Below are positions 1 to 10,599 of a stretch of DNA of 64,000 bases, in pieces (the first letter of the stretch is position 1; the number at the start of each line of letters is the position of its first letter). The notes beneath the pieces are model-generated. The model ran no database searches. It saw only the letters and a program-made list of their open reading frames with translations, and was not told the origin of the DNA. The stretch is taken from contig OX337232.1 of NCBI GenBank assembly GCA_946965045.2, positions 2,852,001 through 2,916,000 of the forward strand, in the 5' to 3' direction. The DNA comes from Epithemia pelagica (Eukaryota; Bacillariophyta; Bacillariophyceae; Surirellales; Surirellaceae). The translations under genes and the position numbers were made by a program.

Positions 1-1
1 T

Positions 2-145
2 CGTCAAGACGACGGAAGCATGCGAGTGACGTCCACCATCGGGCAACAACGCAGAAACCATTTCACCAGTAGTAGACCACCGAGACATTCTCCTGTGGCC
101 GCAGTCTCCTCTGCTGTCGTCGTTAGTCGTCCATTGCGGATCTGA
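2..145 (+). CDS. Possible C-terminal tail of an upstream gene (partial)
   Basis: A reading frame is open from the left edge of the window and ends at TGA 143-145. It gives 47 residues rich in Ser, Arg and Val with no recognisable domain. It could be the 3' end of a gene lying mostly outside the window, or a chance open frame, since 144 nt is too short to tell. The composition (Ser/Arg/Thr-rich) resembles the low-complexity proteins nearby but proves nothing. Confidence 0.2.
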   Translation, partial: RQDDGSMRVTSTIGQQRRNHFTSSRPPRHSPVAAVSSAVVVSRPLRI

Positions 146-577
146 GATCCACCATCATCATCATTGCGGTTTGGGATCCAAAGCAAGACTCGAGGTCGTC
201 ACGGATGGGTGAGGCCGACGCTTGTTTTGGTCGTGATACCGGTTCGTCCTTTGTAGGGCGGACTTCCGATCCCGCAACCCGCATCCGCAGGGTGCGGGTC
301 GAGCTTTCTCCATCCTTTTACACGCAACAAATCGTGCAAGACGCCACAAAGACAATCCATTGTCGCTACGGTACTGTGCATTTCTTTTGACCAGCAGCGA
401 GACACAAAAAGGGTTGAGACGACACTACAAGAAGCATATCAGAGACGCGCAAGAGAAACGCGGACGGACGAGGTGAACTATTGGAGATTCTCCCAGTCCA
501 CCAATACGGATAGGAAGCAGTCAACGACAGTCGCACAATTCTAAAAAGGCACAGTTCCAGAACAGCCGCAAGAGAGC
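146..577. other. Intergenic, upstream of the coiled-coil gene
   Basis: No convincing gene. It holds a short GC-rich inverted repeat, ACCCGCA at 277-283 with TGCGGGT at 293-299, loop of nine bases. No TATA box is obvious before the ATG at 578. Confidence 0.5.
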
Positions 578-1495
578 ATGAATTCGATTCGCGGTATGGC
601 CTCGGCCGTACGCCAACGGGTCTTTCGACGATCGGTCCGACACCAAACGAGAACCATGGATCCCGTCGTTCGAACGGCCTTGGCGGAAGACCTTGCCGAG
701 GACGACACACGGTTGGAAGCCGAACTGGAACAAGTGGAACACGAATTGGAACAGGCCAAACGAACCTTGGAACAGGCCCAAGAAAAGGAAACCTTTTTAG
801 GACAACGATCCCGACAATACCGAGTTGCCTTGGATGAACGAGCTCGGCAATTACGAAACGAACAAGCCGAACTAGATCGGGCACTGCAACAACAACAACA
901 ACAACACGACAATGACAACGAGAATGGTGATGATAATGATGAAGAACATGCTCAATTGCGAGAACGATCCATTGAGTTGGAACAACGAACGGCCCAATGG
1001 GAACGGGACGAAACTGCCTTGGCCAGTGTGATCCAGACACACAAGAGTATCTTGGCCGACTGCGAACGGATGCGACGAAAAATCCACGAATTGGAAGACA
1101 AACGACGACGCTGTCGTTCCATGGCGGTGGAAGTGGACGATTTCTTGACCACGGCCGCGACCACGACCACGACCACGACGGTAGGTCCAACGCCAGAGGA
1201 TGACGACAATGACGACAACAATGACGCCAGGCCAACCACGGAAACGGAATTGTGTCACTTGGTATCCACCACCTCGTTGGCATCAGCCAGTACGAGAACC
1301 ATGGATCGTGGCAGCAGTAGCAGTCCTCCCCAACCGCATGACGCTGAGGCAACACCACCAACAAGAGATGTGGAAGAGGCCCCTCGTATGCGTGATAATC
1401 GGATTGCAGGCCCCATAACCACTGTCCAAACGACGACTGGTGCTACTGGCTTGGAGGAAGAATGTCAAGCAATGGTGCCACCCGAAGTAGCGTAG
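578..1495 (+). CDS. Coiled-coil protein of unknown function
   Basis: A single-exon protein of 305 aa that I do not recognise. Residues about 32-105 and 122-190 are heptad-like, rich in Glu/Leu/Gln/Arg, and strongly suggest two long coiled-coil segments separated by a poly-Gln and Asp/Asn-rich linker. The C-terminal 110 residues are a Thr/Asp/Ser/Pro-rich low-complexity tail, probably disordered. There is no signal peptide or membrane segment, so it is likely cytosolic, nuclear or cytoskeletal. The ATG at 578 is the first in frame; a second Met seven codons in is equally possible. It lies head-to-tail with the AAA ATPase 790 bp downstream. A structural or adaptor role is only a guess from the coiled coil. 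Confidence 0.6.
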   Translation: MNSIRGMASAVRQRVFRRSVRHQTRTMDPVVRTALAEDLAEDDTRLEAELEQVEHELEQAKRTLEQAQEKETFLGQRSRQYRVALDERARQLRNEQAELDRALQQQQQQHDNDNENGDDNDEEHAQLRERSIELEQRTAQWERDETALASVIQTHKSILADCERMRRKIHELEDKRRRCRSMAVEVDDFLTTAATTTTTTTVGPTPEDDDNDDNNDARPTTETELCHLVSTTSLASASTRTMDRGSSSSPPQPHDAEATPPTRDVEEAPRMRDNRIAGPITTVQTTTGATGLEEECQAMVPPEVA

Positions 1496-2281
1496 CGCTT
1501 GTAATACTAATCCAAAGGCAATGGCCAACTTGGAGTAGCTCGTCAAGTAAACAAGCAAGCTACCTGGGATGGCGTGGAAGACAAGACAAAGCCGTTTTTG
1601 TCTCAAAACAAATCCTCCTCGAGTCTGCCGAGGTTTTCACAAGGTCGTTGCATAGTACTTCTATACGAATAGTGTGCTCTAAACTTGATACGGACAGCAC
1701 ACTTGCGAGAAAACCTCCCTACCCGTACCACATAGACTAGCTACACAAGAAAGAGTCTTGACTACTCCTACATAGGTAAGCATCTGGTAACAGCACCGAG
1801 ACATTTTTGTGGAGCCGAGAGCCGTTTTTTCAAAAAACAACTTATTGTCCAGCCTTGCAGACTGAAGCGTTACCAAAGTATCATTGTTGAACAAGAATGC
1901 TACGTTCAAGAGGCCTTGGGTCTTGGGTTGTTTGTCGTTTGTCTCGAGTCTCGATGGGAATCGAAGCGAGAGACACGAATCGGCCTCCATCCCAAAAATG
2001 CGACTCCAACGAACTCTCTACACTCCATCCTATACTACAGAAACGTGATTCCTTCCAATCAACCAGCCGCTACTCCAACTCTTTTGTTGCGTGCCCGCAA
2101 CTTTTGTGTGAGAGGGCGCACAGTTCGTCGCTCGTGTTGACTCTTGACGTTGTCTTGTGTTCCCTTGCACAACATCCTGCGTCTGGGATAGGCACAAGAA
2201 GAGATACGTCACATTAGAGATTGTGCGCGATTACTCCAAAGAAGACGCATCTATAAAGGGTCTAAAAAACGAAGAACAATC
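1496..2281. other. Intergenic between coiled-coil gene and AAA ATPase
   Basis: About 790 bp with only short unconvincing open frames. The last 30 bases contain a TATA-like box (separate entry). Nothing else seen. Confidence 0.5.
2252..2257 (+). promoter_or_regulatory. TATA-like box before the AAA ATPase
   Basis: TATAAA lies only 25-30 bp upstream of the ATG at 2282. If it is a real core promoter the 5' UTR would be almost absent, or translation would start at a later Met. It may be chance. Confidence 0.3.
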
Positions 2282-4093
2282 ATGGCATCTCGTGCCTCGA
2301 CAACCACCACCACGTATCATCCAACAAACAGCTATGGCAAAGGGCAACCAAACAACACCAGTCCGACTTCTCAGGCCTTGGCCATGGAAGCAGCCATTCG
2401 ACATAAACACGACATGGCCGATGCCAAGGCCATGATGGAAGCACGCTCTCATACTCATCCAAATCGAACAACCACAACCACCAACACGACCACGACCACC
2501 GGCAATCGCACCGTGAGCCTATTTCACGTCGAAGCGGCAATCGAAGCCTTGGAAAAGGCGGAACAAATTGATCGTGACTGCAGTAGATCGATTGAACGCT
2601 TTGGGAATTCGGTCGAAACACAAAAAAGACAGCAAGAGGCATTGGAATTGTACCAGGAAGGCATTCACATTGTCTTGCTCTTTTTGAAACAAGACCCGTC
2701 GACGGACGCCTCCCATCGATCCACCTTGCAGAAACATATTCAAAGAGCGTTGAGTAATGCGGAAATTCTCAAAATGAATTTAAATGCCACCAAAACCAAT
2801 ACAGGTCGTGCGAGACCACGTCCCAAGAACGAATCACAAACCAAACCATCCTTCTTAGATTCGCTCTTTTCCTTGGGAAGTAAGAGCACTGATGCCGAGG
2901 AGGACAAGCGTACAATAAGAACAAGCACAAAGTCATCCACTCCATCCAAGTCATCGCAATCACAATCCATGACAAGAAGACCTGTGCGACGAGGATCCGC
3001 GACAAATAGGGAACCAACACCATCCCAGCCGTCCAATGGCACGAAAAAGACGGTCCGCCGAAAATCCCCAAAGCCTCCATCCCAGTCGGCATCGCAACCG
3101 TCCACGCAGCGCGCGGAACCATCGACACGGACCTCGCCCTCGTCAATGAAAAGTACGTCGCCAGCCAATCAAGAATTGCAACATCAAATATTGGATGAAT
3201 TCTACATTCCATCGTCGACCCTGCAGAAAACAACCTGGGACGATGTGGCAGGTCTCAAACCTGTCAAACAAGCCTTGCAAGAATCCGTCATTTTGCCCTT
3301 GCAACGTCCCGACTTGTTTCAAGGCTTGCGACGTCCTCAGAATCTACTCCTCTACGGTCCACCGGGTACCGGTAAAACGCTCTTGGTTCGGGCCACGGCC
3401 AGTACGAGTCAGGCTCTCTTGTTTCAATGTTCCGCCGCTTCGTTAACCTCGAAATGGATGGGCGATGCGGAGAAAATTGTCCGTGCCTTGTTTCAAGTGG
3501 CATCGGCGGCCGCCCATCAACATCATAGCCCCGCCCTCTTGTTTTTGGACGAAGTGGATTCAGTCTTGAGCAGTCGACGAGAAAACGAGCATGAAGCAAG
3601 TCGACGATTGAAAACCGAATTCATGATACAAATGGAAGGATTGGCGAAGCGATCCGACGAAGACAATGACAGCAATGTACTCGTATTGGCCTGTACCAAC
3701 TGCCCCTGGGATTTGGATCCAGCCGTCTTGAGACGGTTTCCTCGGCGGTTGTACGTTCCTTTGCCGGACCAGGAAGCCCGACAGGCCATGTTGCAGCACT
3801 TATTGGAAACACAATTGAAACACGACCATGCCCTGTCTCCACGCGATGTCAAGGATGTCGCACGTGCCTTGGAGGGTTATTCGGGATCCGATATTTATGC
3901 CATTGCCTCACAAGCTGCCTTTGGACCCATTCGAGAAGTCTCGGCCCAAAAGCTATCGACCGTCCAAACATTGCGTCCCGTCTCACGGAGAGATTGGATG
4001 TCGGCCATTGAAGCAGCTCCACCACCATCCGTCACACCGCAACTCTTGCAACAATATCATGATTGGCAAAACAAACACCATTCCAACAAGTGA
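2282..4093 (+). CDS. Spastin/VPS4/katanin-clade AAA ATPase with MIT-like N-terminus
   Basis: A single-exon 603-aa protein. Residues about 78-167 form a helical region resembling an MIT domain, which in spastin and VPS4 binds ESCRT-III tails. Residues 168-300 are a basic Ser/Thr/Pro linker. Residues about 315-590 are one AAA module: the DDVAGL entry motif at 320-325, Walker A GPPGTGKT at 359-366, pore loop KWMGD at 391-395, Walker B with LFLDEVDS at 420-427, sensor-1 Asn473, and arginine fingers in RRFPRR at 484-489. All catalytic residues are present, so it should be an active hexameric ATPase. The single AAA domain, MIT-like region and lack of a membrane segment fit the meiotic clade, which severs microtubules (spastin, katanin) or disassembles ESCRT-III (VPS4). 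The long linker favours a spastin-like protein, but the exact subfamily needs a tree. Confidence 0.88.
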   Translation: MASRASTTTTTYHPTNSYGKGQPNNTSPTSQALAMEAAIRHKHDMADAKAMMEARSHTHPNRTTTTTNTTTTTGNRTVSLFHVEAAIEALEKAEQIDRDCSRSIERFGNSVETQKRQQEALELYQEGIHIVLLFLKQDPSTDASHRSTLQKHIQRALSNAEILKMNLNATKTNTGRARPRPKNESQTKPSFLDSLFSLGSKSTDAEEDKRTIRTSTKSSTPSKSSQSQSMTRRPVRRGSATNREPTPSQPSNGTKKTVRRKSPKPPSQSASQPSTQRAEPSTRTSPSSMKSTSPANQELQHQILDEFYIPSSTLQKTTWDDVAGLKPVKQALQESVILPLQRPDLFQGLRRPQNLLLYGPPGTGKTLLVRATASTSQALLFQCSAASLTSKWMGDAEKIVRALFQVASAAAHQHHSPALLFLDEVDSVLSSRRENEHEASRRLKTEFMIQMEGLAKRSDEDNDSNVLVLACTNCPWDLDPAVLRRFPRRLYVPLPDQEARQAMLQHLLETQLKHDHALSPRDVKDVARALEGYSGSDIYAIASQAAFGPIREVSAQKLSTVQTLRPVSRRDWMSAIEAAPPPSVTPQLLQQYHDWQNKHHSNK

Positions 4094-4506
4094 ATACAGA
4101 GACAGCCGCACTGTTTGCCACCGAATCGAAAATTGCGCGTAGTCCTTCACTGGAGTTTTGTGCAAAGAGGGAAAAGCCTTTGCTTTACTGTTCCTGTCAA
4201 ATCGGTTTGAACGGTATATTGATGCGTACGAAGGAAATGTCAAGGACACAGATGGTAGTGATCACAAGGTACCATTCTCTTCGTTTGGAAACCATATTCG
4301 TTTCAGGATAACTACCTAGCTTCTCTTGCAAACAGCCTGTGCATTGAGGTTTTGTCGTCAACCCATCGCAACCCTTGTAGAGAGCACCTTCAGAGATCAC
4401 TGTGGTGGATCGAGTCGCCTTCTCTTCCTCAAAATACTCCTCTAGGAGTACGGATACTCCCATCTCCCGTCTCCAAAAGAGGATAGATACTCTCCCAAAT
4501 TTGCAA
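4094..4506. other. Intergenic between AAA ATPase and 5S rRNA
   Basis: No gene recognised. It presumably includes the 3' UTR of the ATPase gene. Confidence 0.5.
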
Positions 4507-4624
4507 AAGAACAACACCCGGGATTCCAACGTGGTCCCCCACCGTAGTACTAACTGGGCCCGACGATGCTTAACTTCGCTGAGCAGACGGGAAGCGGTGC
4601 TGTCATCGTGGTATGGTCGTTCCT
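4507..4624 (-). rRNA. 5S ribosomal RNA, copy 1
   Basis: A 118-nt 5S rRNA on the minus strand. The 5' end AGGAACGAC pairs with the 3' end GTTGTTCTT (with G-U pairs) as helix I. The internal control region is recognisable: box A-like AGTTAAGCATCGTCGGGCC and box C-like GGTGGGGGACCAC. It has a G where copy 3 has T (GGTGGGTGACCAC), in box C. The gene is followed by TTTT on its own strand, consistent with pol III termination. It stands alone, not in a tandem array. Confidence 0.93.
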
Positions 4625-5229
4625 ACATGCAGCAGAAGTTCTTGCGTATTCTTAGACTCCATGGTGGATCGACTGTTCCCTCCTCTCTTTTTTGTTTTGG
4701 AGCAAGACAGGCGCGCTCGTCGCGCTTTTCCAAGAAAGGTTTGAAAGACACCGCACGCGCACGTGGCTCACTCACACCGGAGCCAACCATCTGCTTTGGC
4801 CTTCTGCCATTGTTGCCGTTTGGTCGGCAAGGAATCGATTCCATTGAACCATCAGCAGAAGTAGAAACGTGTGTGTCGGCGTTGTGAACACACAGCGAGC
4901 CAACAAGATTCTCATCTCTACCTATATCATATTATTATTATGATACATGAATGAGGAACAGAGACCCTTTTTGTTCCATTATCAACGATCAACAACCATC
5001 AAGAGAAGCACAACAACAACAAGACAAGAACACAAGCAATCCCAAACCTCAAAGACAACGCAGTCCGTCTTTCTTCTTGACGAGGGATCTGCCGTTCCGA
5101 TCTCAAGAATTGGAGTGGAATCATCCTACGATTGGATTTCTTCAAACAAACAAAGAGAAGCCCTTGTTGACCGCACAAACCAATCCCAATTGTTGTCCTT
5201 TTTGGGCAGATAAGGAAGGAACGAACGAA
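4625..5229. other. Intergenic, 5' region of P1
   Basis: Lies between the divergent 5S gene and P1. An AT-rich stretch at about 4919-4945 (TATATCATATTATTATTATG) could belong to the P1 promoter. A 279-nt in-frame extension upstream of the chosen P1 start (from 4951) is treated as 5' UTR because it would bury the signal peptide. Confidence 0.45.
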
Positions 5230-8200
5230 ATGAAACCGTCCATGGGTGGTGCAGGCTGGTGGAATGGACGAGCTGCTGGACGACTGGTTGTCGTCTTTGT
5301 CGTCGTCGTCGTCGAGGTAGCCATTTCACTGAATGACGTCGGTGTTGGAGCCTTTGCTCCCTTGTCCATTCGAAGGAGGACGGTCGCCGAATCCTTTTGG
5401 TTGCCGTCGTCGTCGTCGTCCCGATTGAATGCCATTCCTCCTTCCAACCAGTCGGGTCCAGACAGCAGCAACAACAACAACCCATCGGAGAACAACAGTG
5501 GCACCACTCCACCACCATTGGTCCATCCTCAACCACCCACGACCATTACGCGTCATGATTTGGCACGGCGACAAGTGGCCAATCCTCTCTTGTTGGGACG
5601 ACAACGACAACACGAACGATCCTCCTCGTCTCCCCCAGTAGCACAAGCCGCGGCACACCGACGTACTACCACCACGACAACCACACCGGCCAACATTCCC
5701 ACCATTCGTCGCGGAGGTCCTCGATTGCAATCTTCCTCTTCGTCGTCGTCGTCGCCGTCTCGACCAGCAGTCACATCGACACCAAAATCGACACCAAAGC
5801 AACCACAACCACAAATGACCTTTCGACCACGTCCCACGACCACCACCATGCAGGCATTGACCGCAACGGAACGTCAAACCGCCACAGCCTTGTCGTCGAC
5901 GGCCGCACAACGAGGACAACACCATCATCAACAACAACGGCATCAACAACCATCTCCCTCCAAACCATTCGCCACTACCACAAGAAGTACCACGACACGA
6001 ACCTTGTCGTCGTCGTCACAACCACGAGTGATGACTGCCAGATCCAACCAACCACAACCGCAACGACGACAGGTGCAAGTGGTGGCCAATCGTGTTCGTC
6101 CCGAACCACCATCCACTCCTCCAGCTCCTCCCGTCTTTCATACAACGTCAAAAGACGGAAGCAACCAGACAACGACAACCACGACTACCAGTAGTAGCAG
6201 CAGCAATCGCCGTTCCATTCAAGTGCAACCCACGAGTGAATCCTCCTCGGTCCGCTCGACAACGACTACTACTACTTTGTCGGAGCCCGAACCAACCACC
6301 CCCCAAGTACCGCCCGTTGTTACCACCACCTTTCGAAAAACCACCACCTTTCAACAACAACAGCAACAACATCAAATGAGTCGTCGTCAACGTCAAGTCT
6401 CGATTCACAATGATTCCCCACGAATGACCGCCATGGCCAAGCAACGCAAGACGGTGAGTGCGAGCAGTCCCATTCTCCAGGGAGCTGGACCCACAGCATC
6501 ACCACCGCCACGACGCCAAGTAGGAACCACTGTCACGAGCCGCAATGCCAATTTTCGAGGACAAGGCGATGGTCCTCGACGACAACAACGACCACAACGT
6601 TCCTATTATCGACCACCACCCAGCGATCGTAGTACTACCAGCACTCAACAAGGATCACCGGAAACGAGCAAGACCATTACCACCAGCATGTGGATTCCGC
6701 CCTCGGCTTCCACGCCCAAGGAACCCGAACCACCACAACCAGCCGTGCCCGGATCCGAACCACCACCCGCAACCGTCGCACAAACAACCACGGAATCCAC
6801 CACCGCCCCACAACAGAATGATACCGCGCCACATGCCAATGCCGAGGGATCGTCGTTGTATGACCGTCGCAATCAACACTTGGTGCAAGCTATTGAGGCG
6901 GGACACGACACGCGATGGGGTGTCCTGGAAACCAACAAGGCAACAGCCGCAACAAGGACGAATGAAACCAATGCGATTGGGGGTGGCCAGGGATGGACCC
7001 TTCCCACCACGACGACGACGACGAGTACGGCAAGTACGACGAGTACGGCCATGGACGAGTTGGCTCGTGCCTGGGGTGCCATGAATCAAGATCATGACGA
7101 TACGACAGCGTCGTCGTCTTTCCAGTCGGAACCACCGCGAGTCCCCCTGGAGGCTGCTGACACGGCAGCAAAGTCGGAACCACCCCCACCGACTTTCCGA
7201 ACGGAACCACCAGTACTCGCAATGGAAGCTGCTTCCTCCCAACCACCACCAGCCACCTCCTCTATGACCATGGAGGACTTGGCCCGGGCCTGGGGAACCA
7301 TGAATCAAGATCATGAGGACACGTCGTCGTCTGCCACAATGCCTCCTGTTGCAGCTGCTCTCAAACAGGAGGCTCCTCCTGCATCATCATCATCACCATC
7401 ATTCGAGTCATTGCCGCGGTCGGAAGCAGACTTGTATCAGCAACGCAATCAGCATTTGGTGGCAGCCGTCGAGGCTGGACACGAGACTCGGTGGGGAGTC
7501 TTGGAAACGGACAAGGCAGCCGCGGAACATCAAGTCCAACACCAGGTCATTGGAAAAAGCAGTCACGACAACGACAAGGACAACAACAAAGAAGGCACCA
7601 CCACTGCTTCCTTTGCCACCGAAGCTCCCTCGTCGAGTACTACTAGTACAACAACAACCATGGAAGACTTGGCCCGTGCTTGGGGTGCCATGAATCAAGA
7701 TCATGATGACACGTCGTCGTCGTCGTCTAGCACCATGCCGCCCGTTGCAGCTTCTCCTCCTGCATCATCCTCATTCGAGTCATTGCCGCGGTCGGAAGCA
7801 GACTTGTATCAGCAACGTAATCAGCATTTAGTGGCGGCCGTCGAGGCTGGACACGAAACGCGATGGGGAGTCTTGGAAACGGACAAGGCAGCCGCCGAAC
7901 TACGCATTCCACACGATGTGATTGGAAAAAGCATCCAAGACGACAAAAAAGCAGGAACCACTGCTTCCTTTGCCACCGAAGCTCCTTCGTCGAGTACTAC
8001 TAGTACAACAACAATGGAAGACTTGGCCCGTGCCTGGGGTGCCATGAATCAAGATCATGATGACACGTCGTCGTCGTCGTCGTCTAGCACAATGCCTCCT
8101 GTTGCAGCTTCTCCTCCTGCATCATCCTCATTCGAGTCATTGCCGCGGTCGGAAGCAGACTTGTATCAGCAACGCAATCAGCATTTAGTGGCGGCCGTCG

Positions 8201-10599
8201 AGGCTGGACACGAAACGCGATGGGGAGTCTTGGAAACGGACAAGGCAGCCGCCGAACTACGCATTCCACACGATGTGATTGGAAAAAGCATCCAAGACGA
8301 CAAAAAAGCAGGAACCACTGCTTCCTTTGCCACCGAAGCTCCTTCGTCGAGTACTGCTAGTACAACAACCATGGAAGACTTGGCCCGTGCCTGGGGTGCC
8401 ATGAATCAAGATCATGATGACACGTCGTCGTCGTCGTCGTCTAGCACAATGCCTCCTGTTGCAGCTGCTATTTCTTCTCCGAAACAGGAGGCTCCTCCTT
8501 CATCATCATCATTCGAGCCATCGCTGTCGGAAGCAGACTTGTATCAGCAACGTAATCAGCATTTAGTGGCGGCCGTCGAGGCTGGACACGAGACTCGGTG
8601 GGGAGTCTTGGAAACGGACAAGGCCGCAGCCGAACTTCGCATTCAACAAGACGTGATTGGAAAAAGCATGACGGATCAAGGAACCACTCCTCCCCCCATG
8701 GATGATACTCCACTGAAACCACCAGCGACTCCTGCCTCCTCGGTAACCATTGAGGACTTGGCTCGGGAATGGGGTGCCATGAATCAAGATCATGACACTT
8801 CTTCCGACACCCCTACAATGACAACTCCGACATCATCACCCCCTTTCCAAAAAGAAGCCAAAGTTTCTCCTTCCGAACCACCTGCTGCTCCAGTATCGTC
8901 GGTCACCATGGACGACTTGGCCCGAGAATGGGGTGCCATGAACAGTGACCATGATACGACATCGCAAGTTGCATTTCCAACGGCCACTTGGACACCAGAA
9001 ACAAAACCCGTCCCAGAAGAATCGCCAGTGGTTACACCGCCATCTTCGGGGACCATGGACGACTTGGCACGCGAATGGGGCGCCATGAATAGAGACCACG
9101 ATACATCAACCACCACCACTCGAACCACGGAATTTACAGTTGTCGAGGAGCTCGAAGAAAAGCTTCCACCTCCATCCTCGTCCATGACAATGGACGACTT
9201 GGCTCGTGAATGGGGTGCCATGAATTGTGATCATGATTCATCAGCATCCTCTGCTGATCTTACGGCTCCGGCGGCGTCCTGGACCCCGGAAATTACAATG
9301 GTGGAAGTGATTGAAGAAAAACATGCAACAACAACACCACCCATGACAATGGATGATTTGGCGCAGGCATGGGGTGCCATGAACAGTGACCATGACTCGA
9401 TCAATGTGAATCCTGCTCCATCACCTCCACCTTCTTCTTCGTCTTGGACGCCTCCATCACCCGAGGCTCCACATGTTCCAGATGAGCCAGCGGCATCTAC
9501 AGTGACAATGGATGACTTGGCCCGAGAGTGGGGCGCCATGAACACGGATCATGACTCTTCGTCGTCGTCGTACTCCGCGGATATGGTTGCGCCATCCTCT
9601 CCTGCTTGGACATACAAAACTGTCGCTGAGACGCCAGTTGTCGTCCCAGAAGAAACACCCGTTGTGGCATCGCCATCCGTGACGATGGACGACTTGGCCC
9701 GTGAGTGGAGTAGCATCAATGCCGACCACGAAGCTCCATCCACAGACACTCCAGCAAACTCGGTGACTCCGTTTGGTGTTGTTGGACAGCATCCTAGCGG
9801 CGATAGTTCATCATTTGCTGACACGTTCCACTCAGCACAAGAACAACCACCCGTGGCGTCGTCTCCATCGCCGACGCCGTCGGCAGTTTCCATGGACGAT
9901 TTGGCACGTGAATGGAGCACGAGAAATCATAACGCCGAGGATGACCCAATGAAACCTGGCTACATCTCAACTCCTCCTCCTCCTCCACCATCACAGGATA
10001 CCCAAGGTCCAGCGACGACCGAGCCCCAGGTATCGGAACCAACCGTGGTTTCCATGGACGATTTGGCACGTGAATGGAGCACGAGAAATCATAACGCAGA
10101 GGATGACCCAATGAAACCTGGCTACATGTCGCCTCCTCCTCCTCCTCCATCATCACAGAATATCGAAGGTCCAACGACGACAGAGCCCCAGACATCGGAA
10201 CCAACCGTGGTTTCCATGGACGATTTGGCACGTGAATGGAGCACGAGAAAGCATAACGCAGAGGATGACCCAATGAAACCTGGCTACATGTCGCCTCCTC
10301 CTCCTCCTCCATCATCACAGAATATCGAAGGTCCAGCGACGACAGAGCCCCAGACATCGGAACCATCGGCGGTCTCCATGAACGATTTGGCACGAGCATG
10401 GAGTGCGAGAAATCACAATGCCGACGATGATCCCCGGAAACCTGGTTATGTGACACCATCCTCGTCGCCAGAAACGACTGATGAATCGTCGTCATTGGAT
10501 CCTGCATCATCTGCATCAACTCCTTCACCAGTTTCGTCCTTCATGGACATTCTTGCACAGGAATGGAGTAAACGAAACAAAGACCCTGAAACGGAATAG
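5230..10599 (+). CDS. P1: plastid-targeted repetitive Trp-motif protein
   Basis: A 1789-aa single-exon protein I do not recognise by name. The start at 5230 exposes a signal peptide (hydrophobic core about residues 17-34) followed by a GA^FAPL cleavage motif at residues 40-45 and an Arg/Ser-rich stretch, the layout of a diatom bipartite plastid presequence. A long Thr/Ser/Gln/Pro-rich region follows to about residue 540. Then come five copies of a LYxxRNQHLVxAxEAGHxTRWGVLE motif (about 543-1130) and seventeen copies of a LAREWGAMNxDHD-type motif (nt about 7051-10587) separated by 45-120 aa of low-complexity linker. The last five copies change to LAREWSTRNHNAED with Pro-rich MKPGYMSPPPP spacers. 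The LAxEW motif recurs in P4 and the RWG motif in P2. A multivalent plastid scaffold is an inference; no enzyme domain is visible. Confidence 0.8.
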   Translation: MKPSMGGAGWWNGRAAGRLVVVFVVVVVEVAISLNDVGVGAFAPLSIRRRTVAESFWLPSSSSSRLNAIPPSNQSGPDSSNNNNPSENNSGTTPPPLVHPQPPTTITRHDLARRQVANPLLLGRQRQHERSSSSPPVAQAAAHRRTTTTTTTPANIPTIRRGGPRLQSSSSSSSSPSRPAVTSTPKSTPKQPQPQMTFRPRPTTTTMQALTATERQTATALSSTAAQRGQHHHQQQRHQQPSPSKPFATTTRSTTTRTLSSSSQPRVMTARSNQPQPQRRQVQVVANRVRPEPPSTPPAPPVFHTTSKDGSNQTTTTTTTSSSSSNRRSIQVQPTSESSSVRSTTTTTTLSEPEPTTPQVPPVVTTTFRKTTTFQQQQQQHQMSRRQRQVSIHNDSPRMTAMAKQRKTVSASSPILQGAGPTASPPPRRQVGTTVTSRNANFRGQGDGPRRQQRPQRSYYRPPPSDRSTTSTQQGSPETSKTITTSMWIPPSASTPKEPEPPQPAVPGSEPPPATVAQTTTESTTAPQQNDTAPHANAEGSSLYDRRNQHLVQAIEAGHDTRWGVLETNKATAATRTNETNAIGGGQGWTLPTTTTTTSTASTTSTAMDELARAWGAMNQDHDDTTASSSFQSEPPRVPLEAADTAAKSEPPPPTFRTEPPVLAMEAASSQPPPATSSMTMEDLARAWGTMNQDHEDTSSSATMPPVAAALKQEAPPASSSSPSFESLPRSEADLYQQRNQHLVAAVEAGHETRWGVLETDKAAAEHQVQHQVIGKSSHDNDKDNNKEGTTTASFATEAPSSSTTSTTTTMEDLARAWGAMNQDHDDTSSSSSSTMPPVAASPPASSSFESLPRSEADLYQQRNQHLVAAVEAGHETRWGVLETDKAAAELRIPHDVIGKSIQDDKKAGTTASFATEAPSSSTTSTTTMEDLARAWGAMNQDHDDTSSSSSSSTMPPVAASPPASSSFESLPRSEADLYQQRNQHLVAAVEAGHETRWGVLETDKAAAELRIPHDVIGKSIQDDKKAGTTASFATEAPSSSTASTTTMEDLARAWGAMNQDHDDTSSSSSSSTMPPVAAAISSPKQEAPPSSSSFEPSLSEADLYQQRNQHLVAAVEAGHETRWGVLETDKAAAELRIQQDVIGKSMTDQGTTPPPMDDTPLKPPATPASSVTIEDLAREWGAMNQDHDTSSDTPTMTTPTSSPPFQKEAKVSPSEPPAAPVSSVTMDDLAREWGAMNSDHDTTSQVAFPTATWTPETKPVPEESPVVTPPSSGTMDDLAREWGAMNRDHDTSTTTTRTTEFTVVEELEEKLPPPSSSMTMDDLAREWGAMNCDHDSSASSADLTAPAASWTPEITMVEVIEEKHATTTPPMTMDDLAQAWGAMNSDHDSINVNPAPSPPPSSSSWTPPSPEAPHVPDEPAASTVTMDDLAREWGAMNTDHDSSSSSYSADMVAPSSPAWTYKTVAETPVVVPEETPVVASPSVTMDDLAREWSSINADHEAPSTDTPANSVTPFGVVGQHPSGDSSSFADTFHSAQEQPPVASSPSPTPSAVSMDDLAREWSTRNHNAEDDPMKPGYISTPPPPPPSQDTQGPATTEPQVSEPTVVSMDDLAREWSTRNHNAEDDPMKPGYMSPPPPPPSSQNIEGPTTTEPQTSEPTVVSMDDLAREWSTRKHNAEDDPMKPGYMSPPPPPPSSQNIEGPATTEPQTSEPSAVSMNDLARAWSARNHNADDDPRKPGYVTPSSSPETTDESSSLDPASSASTPSPVSSFMDILAQEWSKRNKDPETE
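7744..8457 (+). repeat. Two 357-bp nearly identical tandem units inside P1
   Basis: Units 7744-8100 and 8101-8457 differ at only a few bases. Each encodes 119 aa: one RNQHL...TRWGVLE motif and one LARAWGAMNQDHD motif with their linkers. Less similar units flank them at about 7430 and 8535. The low divergence implies recent in-frame tandem duplication. Confidence 0.85.

Noticed and set aside
366-1364. A 332-codon open frame antisense to the coiled-coil gene
   Set aside because: Composition is the complement of Glu/Gln-rich codons (Trp/Phe/Leu/Ser), with no domain; a shadow of the sense gene.
4951-5229. A 93-codon N-terminal extension of P1
   Set aside because: It would place the signal peptide internally; starting at 5230 gives a normal plastid presequence.
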